Positions 62,334 through 64,000 of a DNA stretch of 64,000 bases are shown here, one piece after another. Source of the stretch: Planococcus soli (GTDB lineage Bacteria; Bacillota; Bacilli; Bacillales_A; Planococcaceae); assembly GCF_016881065.1 (NCBI RefSeq), contig NZ_WXYN01000016.1, positions 91,012 to 155,011 of the forward strand, in the 5' to 3' direction. The notes beneath the pieces were generated by a model that worked only from the letters and a program-made list of their open reading frames with translations, was not told where the DNA came from and searched no databases. Made by a program: the position numbers and the translations under genes. Position 1 is the stretch's first letter, and each line of letters starts with the position of its first letter.

Positions 62334-63206
62334 ATGAAAAAGAGTTTATTTTTAGCAATAGTTGCATTGATGGTCGCCGTTTTGGCGGCTTGCGGTTCTG
62401 ATACTGAAGAAACAGAAGAAGGCACTGCAGGTGCTGAGCAACAAACAATCTCCTTTGGTGTAACGCCATGGACAAGTACTGTACCGCCTACAAAAATTGC
62501 AGGGCTAATTTTGCAGGACATGGGTTATGAAGTAGTCGAGACCAATGCTGATGCAGGCAGTGTTTATACTGGATTATCCCGTGGAGACCTTGATGTTTTC
62601 ATGGATGCTTGGGTGCCGATGCACCAAAATTACCTGGATAAATACGAAGGCGATATTGAAAGCACTTCTGTAAGCTATCCGGAAGCAGAAACTGGCTGGA
62701 CAGTTCCAGCATATATGGAAGACATAAATTCTCTTGAAGATCTGGAAGGACGCGAAGGCGAATTTGATAATGAGTTCTACGGCATTGAAGCTGGAGCAGG
62801 CGCTACCATAGAAAGTGATGAAATCATTGAAACTTACGGATTTGATATGACGCAAGTGAGTTCTTCAGAAGGCGGCATGCTCGCTCAAGCCCAAAAGTTG
62901 ATGGCTCAAGAAGAGCCGGTTATCTTTTATGGCTGGAGACCCCATACGATGTTCAATAAATTTGATTTGAAAGTATTGACCAATGAACAAGGATTTTTCG
63001 AAACTTCATCTGTTGAAGTCATCACCAACACTGAATTGAAGGATAATGCACCAGAAGCTTATGAATTTTTGAGCAATTGGAGCATTTCACTTGATGACGT
63101 AGAAGAAATGATTGTGAAGATTGAAGAAGGCGGAGAGCCTGAAGAAGTTGCCCAGGAATGGATCGACAACAATCAAGATAAAGTTGCCGAAATGACTGGC
63201 GAGTAA
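62334..63206 (+). CDS. Glycine betaine/carnitine-binding lipoprotein (OpuAC type)
   Basis: 290 residues. Lipoprotein signal with lipobox LAAC (Cys near residue 20). OpuAC family landmarks: SFGVTPWTSTVPPTKIAGLILQDMGYEV, GDLDVFMDAWVPMHQNYLDKYE, ETGWTVPAYMEDINSLEDL and PVIFYGWRPHTMFNKFDLKVL. The conserved tryptophans (PWTS, DAW, GW, GWRPH) would form the cage for the trimethylammonium group. The SD is AAAGGGG. Carnitine is a plausible ligand because of the cdh genes in the operon; betaine is equally possible from sequence alone. Confidence 0.93.
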   Translation: MKKSLFLAIVALMVAVLAACGSDTEETEEGTAGAEQQTISFGVTPWTSTVPPTKIAGLILQDMGYEVVETNADAGSVYTGLSRGDLDVFMDAWVPMHQNYLDKYEGDIESTSVSYPEAETGWTVPAYMEDINSLEDLEGREGEFDNEFYGIEAGAGATIESDEIIETYGFDMTQVSSSEGGMLAQAQKLMAQEEPVIFYGWRPHTMFNKFDLKVLTNEQGFFETSSVEVITNTELKDNAPEAYEFLSNWSISLDDVEEMIVKIEEGGEPEEVAQEWIDNNQDKVAEMTGE

Positions 63207-63215
63207 GCAATAACG

Positions 63216-63258
63216 AGTGCATCCACTATTGTGCGAACAATAGTGGATGCACTTTTTC
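63216..63258 (+). terminator. Intrinsic terminator of the carnitine operon
   Basis: A perfect 17-bp stem (AGTGCATCCACTATTGT with ACAATAGTGGATGCACT, GCGA loop) followed by TTTTT. Confidence 0.95.
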
Positions 63259-63310
63259 TTTTCTTTTGGCTTTGGCGGGTGTATGGTTTGAAAAAAGAAG
63301 GGGTGAAGAG

Positions 63311-63610
63311 ATGGAATTAATTGAAACTCCCTATGTATTGGGTGAGAAAAATAAGCATATTCAAAAAGTCTTAAATTTCGGTAAGACCCAAGTCGTCAAT
63401 ATGCAATTGCAAAAGGGAGAGAAAATTGCAGAGCATGATTCGATGGCCGATGTCCTTATCATCGTGCGAAGCGGAAAAGTTTCATTTGTTGTAGAAGGGC
63501 AGACGGTGGAAGCAGCACCTGATAATATTCTGCATATGAACCCGAAAGAGAAACATAGTCTTACTGCAGTCGAACCGAGCGACTTATTGGTACTGCAAAT
63601 TTCCCCATGA
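63311..63610 (+). CDS. Small cupin-domain protein
   Basis: 99 residues from the ATG at 63311 (AGAAGGGG 9 bases upstream). Single cupin barrel: VNMQLQKGEKIAEHDSMADVLIIVRSGKVSFVVEGQTVEAAPDNILHMNPKEKHSLTAVEPSDLLVLQI. Only some of the metal-binding histidines of the cupin consensus are present (EHDS and KEKHS), so catalysis is uncertain. Monocistronic with its own terminator. Ligand unknown. Confidence 0.8.
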   Translation: MELIETPYVLGEKNKHIQKVLNFGKTQVVNMQLQKGEKIAEHDSMADVLIIVRSGKVSFVVEGQTVEAAPDNILHMNPKEKHSLTAVEPSDLLVLQISP

Positions 63611-63646
63611 AAAAAAGCTCACGCTGACGATGCGTGAGCTTTTTTA
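63611..63646 (+). terminator. Intrinsic terminator
   Basis: AAAAAAGCTCACGC pairs with GCGTGAGCTTTTTT starting at the base after the stop codon at 63610. Confidence 0.93.
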
Positions 63647-63690
63647 TATTGAGATGCGCAGTTTGCGCTTTTCTTTGTTGTCCAGACTCC

Positions 63691-63800
63691 AGCGCCCAGC
63701 TCTTCGGGGTCATAAGCCAACCCGGCTATGCGGCAAAGAGCGCCGCTTCGCCGGTCTGTCTTATGCCCGTCAGAGCTACCCGGGCGCTTGCGCTTTTCTT
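63691..63800 (+). repeat. Main hairpin repeat, complete copy
   Basis: AGCGCCC pairs with GGGCGCT, AGCTCT with AGAGCT, CATAAG with CTTATG, ACCCGGC with GCCGGT and GCGGC with GCCGC. The tail is TGCGCTTTTCTTAATTGTCC. A stray tail (TTTGCGCTTTTCTTTG) precedes it at about 63662-63678. Confidence 0.88.
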
Positions 63801-63815
63801 AATTGTCCAGACTCC

Positions 63816-63925
63816 AGCGCCCAGGTCCTAGGGTCATAAGCTGCTCTGGCTGTGCGGCAAAGAACGCCGCTTCGCCAGAACATCTTATGCCCGTCGGACC
63901 TACCCGGGCGCTTCTGCTTTTCTCT
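63816..63925 (+). repeat. Main hairpin repeat, complete copy abutting a stop codon
   Basis: The second helix reads AGGTCC with GGACCT (in place of AGCTCT with AGAGCT), and CTCTGGC faces GCCAGAA. The outer helix is AGCGCCC with GGGCGCT. The tail CTGCTTTTCTCT ends at the stop codon (63926-63928) of the partial minus-strand gene. Confidence 0.88.
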
Positions 63926-64000
63926 TTACCATTCAAAGTCTTCCGGGTATTCTGCTTGAACGGCAATTTCGTGGATCGGCTTTTTATGAGGTGTAGCCGC
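63926..64000 (-). CDS. 3' end of an unidentified gene (cut by window end)
   Basis: On the minus strand the last 24 codons read ...HKKPIHEIAVQAEYPEDFEW and then TAA at 63928-63926. The open frame reaches the window edge without a stop. Its reality is supported by the abutting repeat: the same repeat tail touches the stop codons of at least five other genes in the window. I do not recognise the protein from so short a tail. Confidence 0.6.
   Translation of the reverse strand, partial: AATPHKKPIHEIAVQAEYPEDFEW

Overview
The window looks like chromosomal DNA of a low-to-mid GC Gram-positive bacterium of the Planococcaceae, probably Planococcus or a close relative. This is an inference from gene content and style. 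The signs are a staphyloxanthin-type C30 carotenoid cluster with two extra desaturase-like genes, Bacillus-like SD sequences and terminators, a seven-gene Mrp antiporter operon, betaine/carnitine genes, and dispersed hairpin repeats of a kind seen in Bacillales. No rRNA, tRNA, CRISPR array, prophage or insertion sequence transposase was seen.

Layout. 1-4638: sugar ABC importer, with binding protein and two permeases on the minus strand and the ATPase divergent. 4664-8283: TPP riboswitch and thiamine salvage operon tenA-thiM-thiD-thiE-thiW. 8306-9184: a YkuS/YtxH-type stress protein behind a SigB-like promoter. 9247-13218: a nested repeat block, an MFS exporter, exoA, a parS-like palindrome and a teichoic acid polymerase-like gene. 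13589-15724: two DUF1538 membrane proteins with a tandem PII protein. 15886-21654: mrpABCDEFG (minus strand), divergent from a KdpD-USP-like protein at 21973, followed by a Qnr-sized pentapeptide protein. 23812-29063: peptide MFS transporter, XRE regulator, SDR and recQ. 29179-35629: gltB and gltD (glutamate synthase), separated by a repeat. 35993-38210: small secreted protein, cupin/HD-GYP protein and a Ser-rich stress-like protein. 38320-41648: a circularly permuted ATP-grasp, then an alpha-E/transglutaminase fusion. 41792-44052: dbpA and a LysM-3D wall protein. 44291-52307: carotenoid cluster as two convergent operons, crtN-crtN2-crtM (+) and cruF-like-crtO-crtQ-crtP (-). 52738-55927: an RpiR regulator with a polar amino acid ABC importer. 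56076-56963: CBS protein and small lipoprotein. 57103-63206: a TetR regulator and the operon cdhC-cdhA-cdhB plus a three-gene betaine/carnitine ABC importer. 63311-64000: small cupin, two repeats and the 3' end of an unidentified gene.

How it fits together. Several loci point to life under salt, cold or light stress: Mrp Na+/H+ antiport, the KdpD-like sensor domain, import of carnitine or betaine with conversion of carnitine to glycine betaine, membrane carotenoids and SigB-like control. The most notable observations are: (i) a dispersed repeat of about 100 bp that folds into a long hairpin, shows compensatory base changes in several helices, abuts stop codons in one fixed orientation, and in one place has a copy nested inside another copy; (ii) two promoters with the same architecture, each carrying the same imperfect palindrome in the spacer, in front of the TetR gene and of the carnitine operon; (iii) the in-frame alpha-E/transglutaminase fusion that keeps an internal ribosome binding site; (iv) the DUF1538-DUF1538-tandem PII operon; and (v) a parS-like site.
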